This document shows, in pieces, positions 6,362 through 13,051 of a stretch of DNA of 41,870 nucleotides. Location: NCBI RefSeq assembly GCF_002265625.1, contig NZ_NOVE01000028.1, positions 1-41,870 on the forward strand, given 5' to 3'. The translations under genes were made by a program, and so were the position numbers. Origin of the DNA: Prevotella sp. 885 (GTDB lineage Bacteria; Bacteroidota; Bacteroidia; Bacteroidales; Bacteroidaceae). The notes beneath the pieces are model-generated. The model did not search any database. It saw nothing but the letters and a program-made list of their open reading frames with translations, and was not told the origin of the DNA. Every line of letters begins with the position of its first letter. Positions within the stretch are counted from its first letter, which is position 1.

Positions 6362-6943
6362 ATGAAGACCACGGATATATACCAGACACTCGAAGACAGG
6401 CAGAATGATGAGGAGGTGGAAGACCACGGTCCGTATTTCTGTTCTGAGCGATATGCCAATGGCATTTTGAAAAGCGGTACAAAAGAGCCGTGGCTGGGTG
6501 AGGGTTATTATTTCTGGGATACGAGAATAGCAGATGCCAGATGGTGGGGCGATACTGTTTACAGCCGAAAAGGGTATATCATTTGTAAAACGACCTACGA
6601 CCAAAATTCACCCTTGCTCTACGATTTGGTGGGCGACATACGGCAGTTTGATGAGTTCATAGATTGTGCGGAACTTATAAAGAAAAAGCTGAATCTTAAG
6701 ACTGTAAAGTTTCCTGTTGTACTCGCCTATATGAAAAAGGAAAATGTTGATTTCAACTATAAGGCAATAAGGGTTTGGCCTCACCCCAAAACCTTTGAAA
6801 AAACACCCATTAGGTTTCCAGACGCTAAGGTGGTTTTGTGCAAGCCCGACAAGATACAAATATGTTTCTTCGATAAGACTTTACTTACAGAACCCTATCG
6901 TATTGTCGGGAAAAAGGCTTTTACTGCAAATCAGACTATATAA
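6362..6943 (+). CDS. PARP/ADP-ribosyltransferase-like protein, candidate toxin (CmdT-like)
   Basis: 193 residues from the ATG at 6362; a TTG at 6344 would overlap the SecB-like stop. The segment GILKSG...LGEGYYFWDTRIADARWW (about 34-62) follows the ART/PARP pattern in which I-L-x-x-G is followed by G-K-G-I-Y-F-x-D and an alanine/aromatic helix. An HG pair at 22-23 could be the NAD-binding histidine of the H-Y-E triad. A C-terminal strand, IQICFFDKTLL, fits the last strand of the fold. It is the third gene of the operon, then a terminator. CmdT of E. coli is an ADP-ribosyltransferase acting on mRNA; whether this one modifies RNA, protein or DNA cannot be told. The ART call rests on motifs read by eye. 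Confidence 0.65.
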   Translation: MKTTDIYQTLEDRQNDEEVEDHGPYFCSERYANGILKSGTKEPWLGEGYYFWDTRIADARWWGDTVYSRKGYIICKTTYDQNSPLLYDLVGDIRQFDEFIDCAELIKKKLNLKTVKFPVVLAYMKKENVDFNYKAIRVWPHPKTFEKTPIRFPDAKVVLCKPDKIQICFFDKTLLTEPYRIVGKKAFTANQTI

Positions 6944-6953
6944 TATAAACACG

Positions 6954-6989
6954 CCCTGATAAGTCAAATCACTTATCGGGGTTTTATTT
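6954..6989 (+). terminator. Rho-independent terminator of the TAC operon
   Basis: CCCTGATAAGT and ACTTATCGGGG form a stem around a 6-base loop, followed by TTTTATTT, 10 bases after the toxin stop. Confidence 0.8.
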
Positions 6990-7106
6990 CTTCCTGACAA
7001 ACATAGTTAAAAAAATCTCGCATTCCGCTCTCATAGATGGTACTACAGCAAGTACTGGATAGCGAGTGGCAAGCAATGGGTATCGTCCAATTCTTTTCCG
7101 TCTTCC

Positions 7107-7137
7107 TTGGAGGTTTAAAAGAATTGTTGTAATTTTA
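7107..7137 (+). promoter_or_regulatory. Possible tex promoter
   Basis: TTGG, 19 bases, TAATTTTA: one mismatch in each box against the Bacteroidota consensus. It lies about 40 bases before the tex ATG. The rest of 6990-7178 shows nothing else I can name. Confidence 0.35.
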
Positions 7138-7178
7138 CGTCTGCATTTTTTTAGAGTTTACAGACAATAACAAAGAAG

Positions 7179-9305
7179 ATGAATATTTTTACTAAGATAA
7201 TTGCTGACGCCCTCTCGCTTCCTGAGCGCGGCGTGGAGAACACCCTGGAATTACTGGAAGAGAACTGCACCATTCCGTTTATCAGCCGTTACCGCAAGGA
7301 GCGGACGGGAGGACTGGACGAGGTGCAGGTGTCGGACATCGCCCTGATGAGGGAGAAGCTGATGGACATCGAGAAGCGTAAGCAGACCATCATAGCCACT
7401 ATTGAGGACCTCGGAAAGATGACTGACGAGCTGCGCCGACGCATTGACCAATGCTGGAATATGTCGGAGCTGGAGGACATCTATCTGCCTTACAAGCCAA
7501 AACGACGCACGAAGGCGGACATCGCTCGCCAGCAGGGACTGGAACCGCTGGCACAACTCATCCTCCTGCAGCGCGAGAACGACCCGGAGGGTAAGGCGGA
7601 ACGCTTCGTCAAGGGTGACGTAAAGTCGGCGGCGGATGCCTTGCAGGGTGCCAAATATATCATAGCCGAAACCATCAATGAGGACGAGAAGGTCAGACGT
7701 GCCGTGCGCGGAGTGTTTAAGCGCGAGGCGGTCATCACGTCGAAGGTGGTGAAGACGAAGGCGGAAGAGGAAGGTGCGCAGAAATACAGCGACTACTTCG
7801 ACTTTTCCGAGCCTCTACGCCATTGCTCGTCACACCGACTGTTAGCCATGCGCCGTGGCGAGAAGGAGGGCTTTCTGCGCGTGAGCATCTCGGCTGACGA
7901 CGACGTATGTAAGAAGAAGGTAAGACGCCAGTATGTGCTGGGACGCGGAGAATGTAGCCGCCTGGTGGGTGAAGCTGCCGACGACGCCTTCAAGCGCCTG
8001 CTCAAGCCTTCCGTGGAGACGGAGTTTGCGCTCTCGAGCAAGCAGACAGCGGAGGCTGCTGCCATCAGCGTCTTTGCGGAGAACCTGCGTCAGCTGCTGC
8101 TGGCAGCTCCTCTCGGACAGAAGCGCGTGATGGGTGTTGACCCAGGATTCCGCACGGGATGTAAGGTGGTGTGTCTGGACAGTCAGGGCACCCTACTCCA
8201 CTTCGAAGCCATCTATCCGCACCCGCCGAAGAACGAGCGTGAGAAGGCGGCTCGTCAGGTGAGCGACATGGTGAAGCGTTACGACATTGAGGCCATTGCC
8301 GTGGGCAACGGTACGGCAAGCCGTGAGACATCGGCGTTCCTCAAGTCGATAGGGCTGAATGAAGACATTAAGACTTTCGTGGTAAGCGAGGACGGCGCTT
8401 CGGTATACTCGGCTTCGGAGGCTGCACGTGAGGAGTTTCCTGACAAGGACGTCACGGTGCGCGGCGCGGTGTCGATAGGCAGACGTCTGATGGATCCGCT
8501 GGCGGAGCTTGTGAAGATAGACCCGAAGAGCATCGGCGTGGGACAATACCAGCACGACGTAGACCAGGGCGAGCTGAAGAAGAGCCTGGACATGGTGGTG
8601 GAGTCGTGCGTCAACACGGTGGGCGTAAACCTCAACACGGCAAGCCGTCACCTGCTGATGTATGTGAGCGGTCTGAACGCCACAACGGCAAAGAACATCG
8701 TGGAATATCGTGAGAAGAACGGTGCGTTCCATTCGCGTGCAGAGCTGAAGAAGGTGCCGCGCCTCGGACCGGTGGCGTTCGTGCAATGTGCCGGATTCCT
8801 CCGCATACCGGGCGCACGCAATCCGCTTGACGACAGCGCTGTGCATCCCGAGAGCTATGACATCGTGAAGCGCATGGCAGCGGACAAGGGTTGCACGGTG
8901 CGCGAGCTGATAGACAACAAGGAGATGCAGAAGACCATCCGTCTGGACCAATACGTCAGCGACTCGGTGGGCATGCCAACGCTGACGGACATCATGGCGG
9001 AGCTGAAACGCCCAGGACGCGACCCGCGACAGGAGGTGGAGGCTTTCGAGTTCGACCCGCGTGTGCATGAGGTGGCTGACCTGCAGGTGGGAATGCTCCT
9101 CCCCGGCATCGTCACCAACATAACGGCATTCGGTTGCTTCGTGGACGTTGGTGTACATCACGACGGACTGGTGCATATCTCGCAACTCGCCGACCGCTAC
9201 GTAAAGGACCCGAATGACGTGGTGAAGCTACACCAGCACGTGGTGGTGAGAGTGACGGAAGTGGATCAGCGCAGAGGCCGCATCTCGCTGTCGATGAAGG
9301 AATAA
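7179..9305 (+). CDS. tex: Tex family RNA-binding transcription accessory protein
   Basis: 708 residues, near the usual length for Tex. The N-terminal helical region opens with PFISRYRKERTGGLDEVQ, a Tex signature. A YqgF/RNase H-like domain begins near residue 318 (GVDPGFRTGCKVVCLD). Helix-hairpin-helix units lie at ~480-545 (VGVNLNTASRHLLMYVSGLN, then LKKVPRLG). An S1 RNA-binding domain at ~634-708 (GIVTNITAFGCFVDVGVHHD) ends the protein. Tex binds nucleic acid and affects transcription and RNA turnover in the cytoplasm. It stands alone, G+C-rich with core-gene codon use, in contrast to the AT-rich TAC locus before it. The antisense strand is open for long stretches, but these are shadows of this gene. 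Confidence 0.97.
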   Translation: MNIFTKIIADALSLPERGVENTLELLEENCTIPFISRYRKERTGGLDEVQVSDIALMREKLMDIEKRKQTIIATIEDLGKMTDELRRRIDQCWNMSELEDIYLPYKPKRRTKADIARQQGLEPLAQLILLQRENDPEGKAERFVKGDVKSAADALQGAKYIIAETINEDEKVRRAVRGVFKREAVITSKVVKTKAEEEGAQKYSDYFDFSEPLRHCSSHRLLAMRRGEKEGFLRVSISADDDVCKKKVRRQYVLGRGECSRLVGEAADDAFKRLLKPSVETEFALSSKQTAEAAAISVFAENLRQLLLAAPLGQKRVMGVDPGFRTGCKVVCLDSQGTLLHFEAIYPHPPKNEREKAARQVSDMVKRYDIEAIAVGNGTASRETSAFLKSIGLNEDIKTFVVSEDGASVYSASEAAREEFPDKDVTVRGAVSIGRRLMDPLAELVKIDPKSIGVGQYQHDVDQGELKKSLDMVVESCVNTVGVNLNTASRHLLMYVSGLNATTAKNIVEYREKNGAFHSRAELKKVPRLGPVAFVQCAGFLRIPGARNPLDDSAVHPESYDIVKRMAADKGCTVRELIDNKEMQKTIRLDQYVSDSVGMPTLTDIMAELKRPGRDPRQEVEAFEFDPRVHEVADLQVGMLLPGIVTNITAFGCFVDVGVHHDGLVHISQLADRYVKDPNDVVKLHQHVVVRVTEVDQRRGRISLSMKE

Positions 9306-9330
9306 GAGCTTCCATCGTCGTGCGAAGGAA

Positions 9331-9406
9331 TCTCCCACAGATAGCACAGATGAACACGGATATTGGATATATAAAATCTGTGAATATCTGTGGAATCCGT
9401 GGGAGA
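9331..9406. repeat. Palindromic CACAGAT-type repeat R1
   Basis: Begins TCTCCCAC and ends GTGGGAGA, with inner CACAGATA / TATCTGTGG arms, so the unit folds back on itself. It is followed by the 17-mer ATCTCAAGCAGCAGAGG (9411-9427), which recurs after R2. It is the first of five related units around the GxxExxY gene. A further degenerate piece lies at 9430-9457. Confidence 0.8.
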
Positions 9407-9497
9407 ATAAATCTCAAGCAGCAGAGGCTATCTCCAACAGATCTCAGAAAATCACAGATGCTTGCAAAAATCAATAAAGAAACTTTCCAAGATACAC

Positions 9498-9878
9498 ATG
9501 ATGAAAGAGAATGATATAACCTTTAAGATACGTGGTGCTATATATAAGGTGTATAACACATTGGGACCAGGACTACTTGAATCCGTATATGAGGCAGCTT
9601 TATGTTATCAATTACGGAAAGAGGGTTTGAATGTAGGTCAACAGGTAAAGATTGATGTTGTTTACGATGGTACTGTTCTTCCTGTGGATTATCGTATGGA
9701 TATTCTTGTAGAGAACTCAGTCATAATAGAGTTGAAGTCAGTAGAAGATTTAAAACCAGTACATCATAAGCAATTGCTTACTTATCTTCGCCTCGCCAAA
9801 AAGCATGTCGGTATCCTTGTTAATTTCAATACAGATAACATTAATGATAGTATCGTTAGAAAAGTCAATGGCTATTGA
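9498..9878 (+). CDS. GxxExxY protein (PD-(D/E)XK nuclease-like)
   Basis: 126 residues from ATG 9498 (ATG 9501 is equally possible). The family motif is plain: GPGLLESVYEAALCYQLRKE, with G-L-L-E-S-V-Y. A PD-(D/E)XK-like core follows (VDYRMDILVENSVIIELKSV), with D and E-x-K in the right order, and then the usual HHKQLLTYLRLAKKHVGILV. Members are common in Bacteroidota and environmental genomes. Their function is not established, though a nuclease fold is predicted. It sits inside a cluster of palindromic CACAGAT repeats, an association typical of this family, which suggests gene and repeats may move together. AT-rich compared with tex. Confidence 0.9.
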   Translation: MMKENDITFKIRGAIYKVYNTLGPGLLESVYEAALCYQLRKEGLNVGQQVKIDVVYDGTVLPVDYRMDILVENSVIIELKSVEDLKPVHHKQLLTYLRLAKKHVGILVNFNTDNINDSIVRKVNGY

Positions 9879-9916
9879 TTTCGTCAGGTTCCCACATATA
9901 CATCTTAAAAATGAAT

Positions 9917-9976
9917 TCCTCACAGATAGCACGTAGGATATATAAAATCTGTGAAATTTGTGGAATCCGTGGGAGA
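9917..9976. repeat. CACAGAT-type repeat R2 (internally deleted)
   Basis: Same unit as R1 but missing the GAACACGGAT part in the middle. It is followed by the same 17-mer ATCTCAAGCAGCAGAGG (9981-9997). Confidence 0.75.
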
Positions 9977-10000
9977 ATTAATCTCAAGCAGCAGAGGAAA

Positions 10001-10047
10001 TCTCCCACAGATATCGCAGATTAACACGGATATTGGGTGCGGGGAAG
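10001..10047. repeat. CACAGAT-type repeat R3 (5' half only)
   Basis: Contains TCTCCCACAGATATCGCAGA and the AACACGGATATTGG part of the unit, then breaks off into R4. Confidence 0.7.
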
Positions 10048-10050
10048 TTT

Positions 10051-10124
10051 TCCACAGATAGCGCGGATGAACACGGATTCTGGGATATATAAAATCTGTG
10101 AAAATCTGTGAAATCTGTGGGAGA
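10051..10124. repeat. CACAGAT-type repeat R4
   Basis: Nearly full unit, with 5' CCACAGATAGCGCGGATGAA and 3' ATCTGTGGGAGA. An extra AAATCTGTG step gives three tandem ATCTGTG words. Confidence 0.75.
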
Positions 10125-10140
10125 ATAATCTCAAGATGCA

Positions 10141-10184
10141 TCTGTGAAAATCCGCGTAATCTGTGGGCGAATCATTCTCAAGCA
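10141..10184. repeat. CACAGAT-type repeat R5 (3' half only)
   Basis: Only the TCTGTGAAAATCCGCG...ATCTGTGGGCGA half is present, followed by TCTCAAGCAG as after other units. Truncated. Confidence 0.65.
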
Positions 10185-10225
10185 GAATTATATTAAAAAA
10201 GAAGAAGCGTTTAAAATATAAAGAA

Positions 10226-10633
10226 ATGAAGAAGATATTATTTATTGTGCCTTTGCTTGCCATCCTTTTCATGGCATCGGCAATGACGGGATGCAGGTTC
10301 GCCAAGTCGTACGAGGACGGCGATACGGTGGCGGCATCCGTGTTTGAGCCGGAGGACACCACCATAACGGCGACGAAACGCAGACACACTGCGGCAAAGG
10401 CTGCTGCCATCGTGAAGGACAGCGCCGACATCTATTACGTCGGAGACGGATCGAACAGACAGTTCCTCCAACTCGTCTCCTACCCTTCCAAGCGCGACAC
10501 ACTGGTGTACGGCAAGACCAGACACGTAAAAGTAAAGGGTAGCGCCGACTTCGGCAGAGTGGTAAGAGTAAGGTTCTATCTGCTCAACGGCACCGACTCG
10601 CTTGTTAGTGGCGTGGAGGAAGTGAAGCTTTAA
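10226..10633 (+). CDS. Small predicted lipoprotein of unknown function
   Basis: 135 residues from ATG 10226 (AAGAAATGAAG). A lysine pair, a hydrophobic core (ILFIVPLLAILFMASAM) and the lipobox-like TGC make a type II signal peptide, so the mature protein is probably anchored at Cys23 to a membrane facing the periplasm. The mature part has an Ala/Lys/Arg-rich stretch (TKRRHTAAKAAAIV) and a C-terminal half rich in beta strands (LVYGKTRHVKVKGSADFGR). I do not recognise the family. It lies directly after the repeat cluster; G+C content and codon use are core-like. No partner genes are evident. Confidence 0.75.
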   Translation: MKKILFIVPLLAILFMASAMTGCRFAKSYEDGDTVAASVFEPEDTTITATKRRHTAAKAAAIVKDSADIYYVGDGSNRQFLQLVSYPSKRDTLVYGKTRHVKVKGSADFGRVVRVRFYLLNGTDSLVSGVEEVKL

Positions 10634-10654
10634 TAAGATTTCTGCATTCAAATT

Positions 10655-10685
10655 CTTGTAGTCTTAAAATAAATATGTAAATTTG
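10655..10685 (+). promoter_or_regulatory. Promoter of the PIN toxin-antitoxin pair
   Basis: CTTG, a 19-base spacer and TAAATTTG: one mismatch from the Bacteroidota consensus, 25 bases before the antitoxin ATG. Confidence 0.55.
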
Positions 10686-10710
10686 GGGCATAATATAAAT
10701 ATAAGAAATC

Positions 10711-10980
10711 ATGAATACAATAACAATTGACAGCAATATATACCAAAGTGTAGAGAATTACGCCAAATTACACAATATTAGTGTGAATGACGTTATAGAA
10801 AGAGGAGTGTCTTTACTCTTAGGCAAAGTATTAGCTCCCAAAAATACAGATGTAAAAGAAACCACAGGCTTTAAGGAAGCCCTTGCTTATGTAAGAACCT
10901 TAAAAGCCCAAAATGGCAAACCTGTACCTGAAAACGAAAATGGACTTGAAGCCTTAACTGATTTAAAATACAAGCTATGA
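10711..10980 (+). CDS. Antitoxin of a PIN-domain toxin-antitoxin pair
   Basis: 89 residues. The N-terminus (MNTITIDSNIYQSVENYAKL, then HNISVNDVIERGVSLLL) has the beta strand plus two helices of a ribbon-helix-helix DNA-binding fold. The C-terminal part (VRTLKAQNGKPVPENENGLE) is extended and acidic, suited to wrapping the toxin. Its stop overlaps the start of the PIN gene by four bases (ATGA), the usual sign of translational coupling. It is expected to neutralise the toxin and repress its own promoter at 10655-10685. AT-rich compared with neighbours, suggesting horizontal transfer. Confidence 0.85.
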   Translation: MNTITIDSNIYQSVENYAKLHNISVNDVIERGVSLLLGKVLAPKNTDVKETTGFKEALAYVRTLKAQNGKPVPENENGLEALTDLKYKL

Positions 10981-11384
10981 GAGTATTTGTAGATACAAAC
11001 ATCTTAATAGATTTTGTCTGTAAAAGAATTGGGTTTAGCGATGATGCTGACAACCTTTTCGCTTTGGGCTATATGGGGAAGGTTCATTTACAAACTTCTG
11101 CACTTTCATATGTGACAACAATGTATGTTGCACATAAATATGATTATATGAATGTAAAAGAATCGCTTCTTGCAGTATCTAAGTTTGTAGATATACTTGA
11201 TATTAAAGCAAGTGTTGTTGTGGATATGCTTTCCTCAGCATGGAAAGATTATGAAGACGCCACACAAAATCAGACAGCCTTAATAGGAATGGCCGATTGT
11301 ATAGTAACACGCAACAAGAAAGACTTTAAGGGTTCATCATTGCCTGTTTATACAATTTCGGAACTATTCGAGAATTTCAAATAA
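10977..11384 (+). CDS. PIN-domain ribonuclease toxin (VapC-like)
   Basis: 135 residues, a typical PIN length. It starts MRVFVDTNILIDFV with the first catalytic Asp in strand one. Later acidic residues are in DYEDATQNQTALIGMADCIV, where the Asp of MADCIVTRNKKDF is the usual third site, and the fold ends with the LPVYTISELFE strand/helix. PIN toxins cleave RNA, often tRNA or rRNA, in a metal-dependent way. It overlaps the antitoxin gene by four bases. No terminator was seen before the convergent methyltransferase gene 14 bases away. Confidence 0.9.
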   Translation: MRVFVDTNILIDFVCKRIGFSDDADNLFALGYMGKVHLQTSALSYVTTMYVAHKYDYMNVKESLLAVSKFVDILDIKASVVVDMLSSAWKDYEDATQNQTALIGMADCIVTRNKKDFKGSSLPVYTISELFENFK

Positions 11385-11398
11385 ACCTTCCCCCGTCC

Positions 11399-12199
11399 CT
11401 ATTTCTTTCGCAACTGCCAGAACGCTACAGCTGCAGCGGCGGCTACATTTAGCGAGTCCACCTGATGCGACATTGGGATGCGGGCTACATAGTCGGCGGC
11501 GGCGATGGCTTCCTGCGGCAGACCGTCGCCTTCCGTTCCCATGACAATAGCGAGACGGTCCTCGGCGCATAGCTTGGCGTCGTCAATGCTGACAGAATTG
11601 TCGGTCAATGCCATTGCCACCGTCTTGAAGCCGAGCGGACGAAGGTCAGCCTCGGGACTGTCTGTCCATGCCCACGGCACGAGGAAGACGGAGCCCATCG
11701 AAACGCGGATGGAACGGCGGTTGAGAGGATCGCAGGAATTGCGCGTCAGCAGTACGGCGTCAATGCCAAGAGCTGCCGCTGAGCGGAAGATGGCTCCGAT
11801 GTTGGTGGTGTCGACAACGCCGTTGATGACCACCACACGATGGGCATCACCGCAGATGTCAGCAACAGAAGGACACGGACGACGGCGCATGGCGCAAAGC
11901 ACGCCACGCGTAAGAGCATAACCGGTCAGCGAAGCAAGCAGATTGCGGTCGCCGACAAACACGGGGATGTCGCCGCAACGCTCTATGATGGCACGTGCGT
12001 CGCCCTCTACGTGACGGCGCTCACACATCAGCGACACCGGCTCATAACCCGAACGCAGCGCCACATCAATGACCTTGGGACTCTCAGCTATGAAGAGCCC
12101 GCGGTCCTTGCCGAGGCTGTTGCGCAACTGTGGTTCGGTCAGAGAGCTGAAAACCTCAACTCCGGGATGTGTCAGGGATGTGATATTTACGATTGGCAT
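11399..12199 (-). CDS. TrmH/SpoU-family RNA methyltransferase
   Basis: 266 residues. An N-terminal substrate-binding region (~1-100; GKDRGLFIAESPKVIDVALR) is followed by a SPOUT methylase domain with all three motifs: NIGAIFRSA, VMGTEGDGLPQEAI and IPMSHQVDSLNVAAAAAVAF. Such enzymes use S-adenosylmethionine to 2'-O-methylate a ribose in tRNA or rRNA; which RNA cannot be read from sequence. It is transcribed away from queH, and a minus-strand TAATTTTG at 12237-12244 is a likely -7 box just before queH. It converges on the PIN toxin gene. Confidence 0.9.
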   Translation of the reverse strand: MPIVNITSLTHPGVEVFSSLTEPQLRNSLGKDRGLFIAESPKVIDVALRSGYEPVSLMCERRHVEGDARAIIERCGDIPVFVGDRNLLASLTGYALTRGVLCAMRRRPCPSVADICGDAHRVVVINGVVDTTNIGAIFRSAAALGIDAVLLTRNSCDPLNRRSIRVSMGSVFLVPWAWTDSPEADLRPLGFKTVAMALTDNSVSIDDAKLCAEDRLAIVMGTEGDGLPQEAIAAADYVARIPMSHQVDSLNVAAAAAVAFWQLRKK

Positions 12200-12236
12200 A
12201 ATAGTCAGGAATGGGTTTAAAGAATTAATGTGCCTA

Positions 12237-12244
12237 CAAAATTA
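12237..12244 (-). promoter_or_regulatory. Putative -7 box of the methyltransferase gene
   Basis: TAATTTTG on the minus strand, 37 bases before the ATG. At 19 bases spacing the -33 box is TTTC (one mismatch), which overlaps the queH start codon region. Confidence 0.4.
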
Positions 12245-12261
12245 TACAAAAAAACAGAAAC

Positions 12262-12888
12262 ATGAAAAAGAAATTCGAGATAACGGTGCCCGACGGGTCG
12301 ACGAAGGTGTTGCTGCATGCCTGCTGCGCACCCTGCTCCTCCGCCATTGTGGAATGTATGATGCAGCACGGCATAACGCCCACAATATATTACTGCAACC
12401 CCAATATCTATCCCGAAAGCGAGTATCTTATCCGTCGCGACGAATGCCAGCGTTACGCCAAGGAACTCGGACTGGAGATGGTGGAGGCGGAATACGACCA
12501 TGAGGACTGGCTGTGCCACGTGAAAGGACTGGAAGCAGAACCCGAACGCGGAGGAAGATGCCTGAAATGCTTCCGAATGCGCTTGAAGAAGACAGCAGAA
12601 TACGCCCACAAGCACGGCTACAGCGTGATAACCACCACATTGGCTTCGTCAAGATGGAAAAGCTTGGAACAGATAAACGAAGCGGGAACAGCAGCTGCAG
12701 AGGCTTACGATGACGTAATATGGTGGGACCAGAACTGGCGCAAGGGCGGACTGACCGAACGCAGGGCTTGCCTCATAAAGGAATGGAACTTCTATAACCA
12801 GCGCTACTGCGGATGCGAATTCAGCATGTCAGCCGGACACATGCCGAAGGAAGAACAGGAGACGCCCGAATCAGAAGTTAGAAATTAG
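12262..12888 (+). CDS. queH: Epoxyqueuosine reductase QueH
   Basis: 208 residues. QueH reduces epoxyqueuosine in tRNA to queuosine, the last step of the pathway, and replaces QueG in many bacteria. The signature LLHACCAPCSSAIVE with its cysteine pairs lies at ~17-31. A further pair is in GRCLKCFRMRL (~94-104), and YCGCEFS (~188-194) supplies the last cysteines. These coordinate an iron-sulfur cluster and metal. SRWKSLEQIN is also typical. It is a single gene divergent from the methyltransferase; queD and queE are 12 kb downstream. Intact. Confidence 0.95.
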   Translation: MKKKFEITVPDGSTKVLLHACCAPCSSAIVECMMQHGITPTIYYCNPNIYPESEYLIRRDECQRYAKELGLEMVEAEYDHEDWLCHVKGLEAEPERGGRCLKCFRMRLKKTAEYAHKHGYSVITTTLASSRWKSLEQINEAGTAAAEAYDDVIWWDQNWRKGGLTERRACLIKEWNFYNQRYCGCEFSMSAGHMPKEEQETPESEVRN

Positions 12889-12999
12889 AGATTAAGAATT
12901 GTTAGCGAAAACGTGCATAAATATTCCACATTATTACCATATAGTGTTAAAAAAACAATAAATTGCAGCCAACGCCTCCGTTTTCTCATTTATTATATG

Positions 13000-13007
13000 T
13001 AACTTTG
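13000..13007 (+). promoter_or_regulatory. -7 box TAACTTTG of the secreted protein gene
   Basis: Perfect TAnnTTTG element 44 bases before the ATG. The -33 region has no clear TTTG at 19-20 bases. Confidence 0.5.
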
Positions 13008-13051
13008 TGCCTATAAAATACGAAGTTACAAACTTTAATAGGTATAAACAC

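Larger units (their letters stand above)
9879..10225. other. Gene-free stretch filled with repeats
   Basis: Apart from ~40 bases at each end, this 347-base gap consists of repeat units R2-R5, listed separately. No ORF or RNA gene is recognised. Confidence 0.7.

Noticed and set aside
8193..9185. 330-residue open frame on the minus strand inside tex
   Set aside because: It is antisense to a clear, full-length Tex. Its His/Val/Arg/Leu-rich composition is what the reverse complement of G+C-rich coding DNA gives, and no domain is visible.
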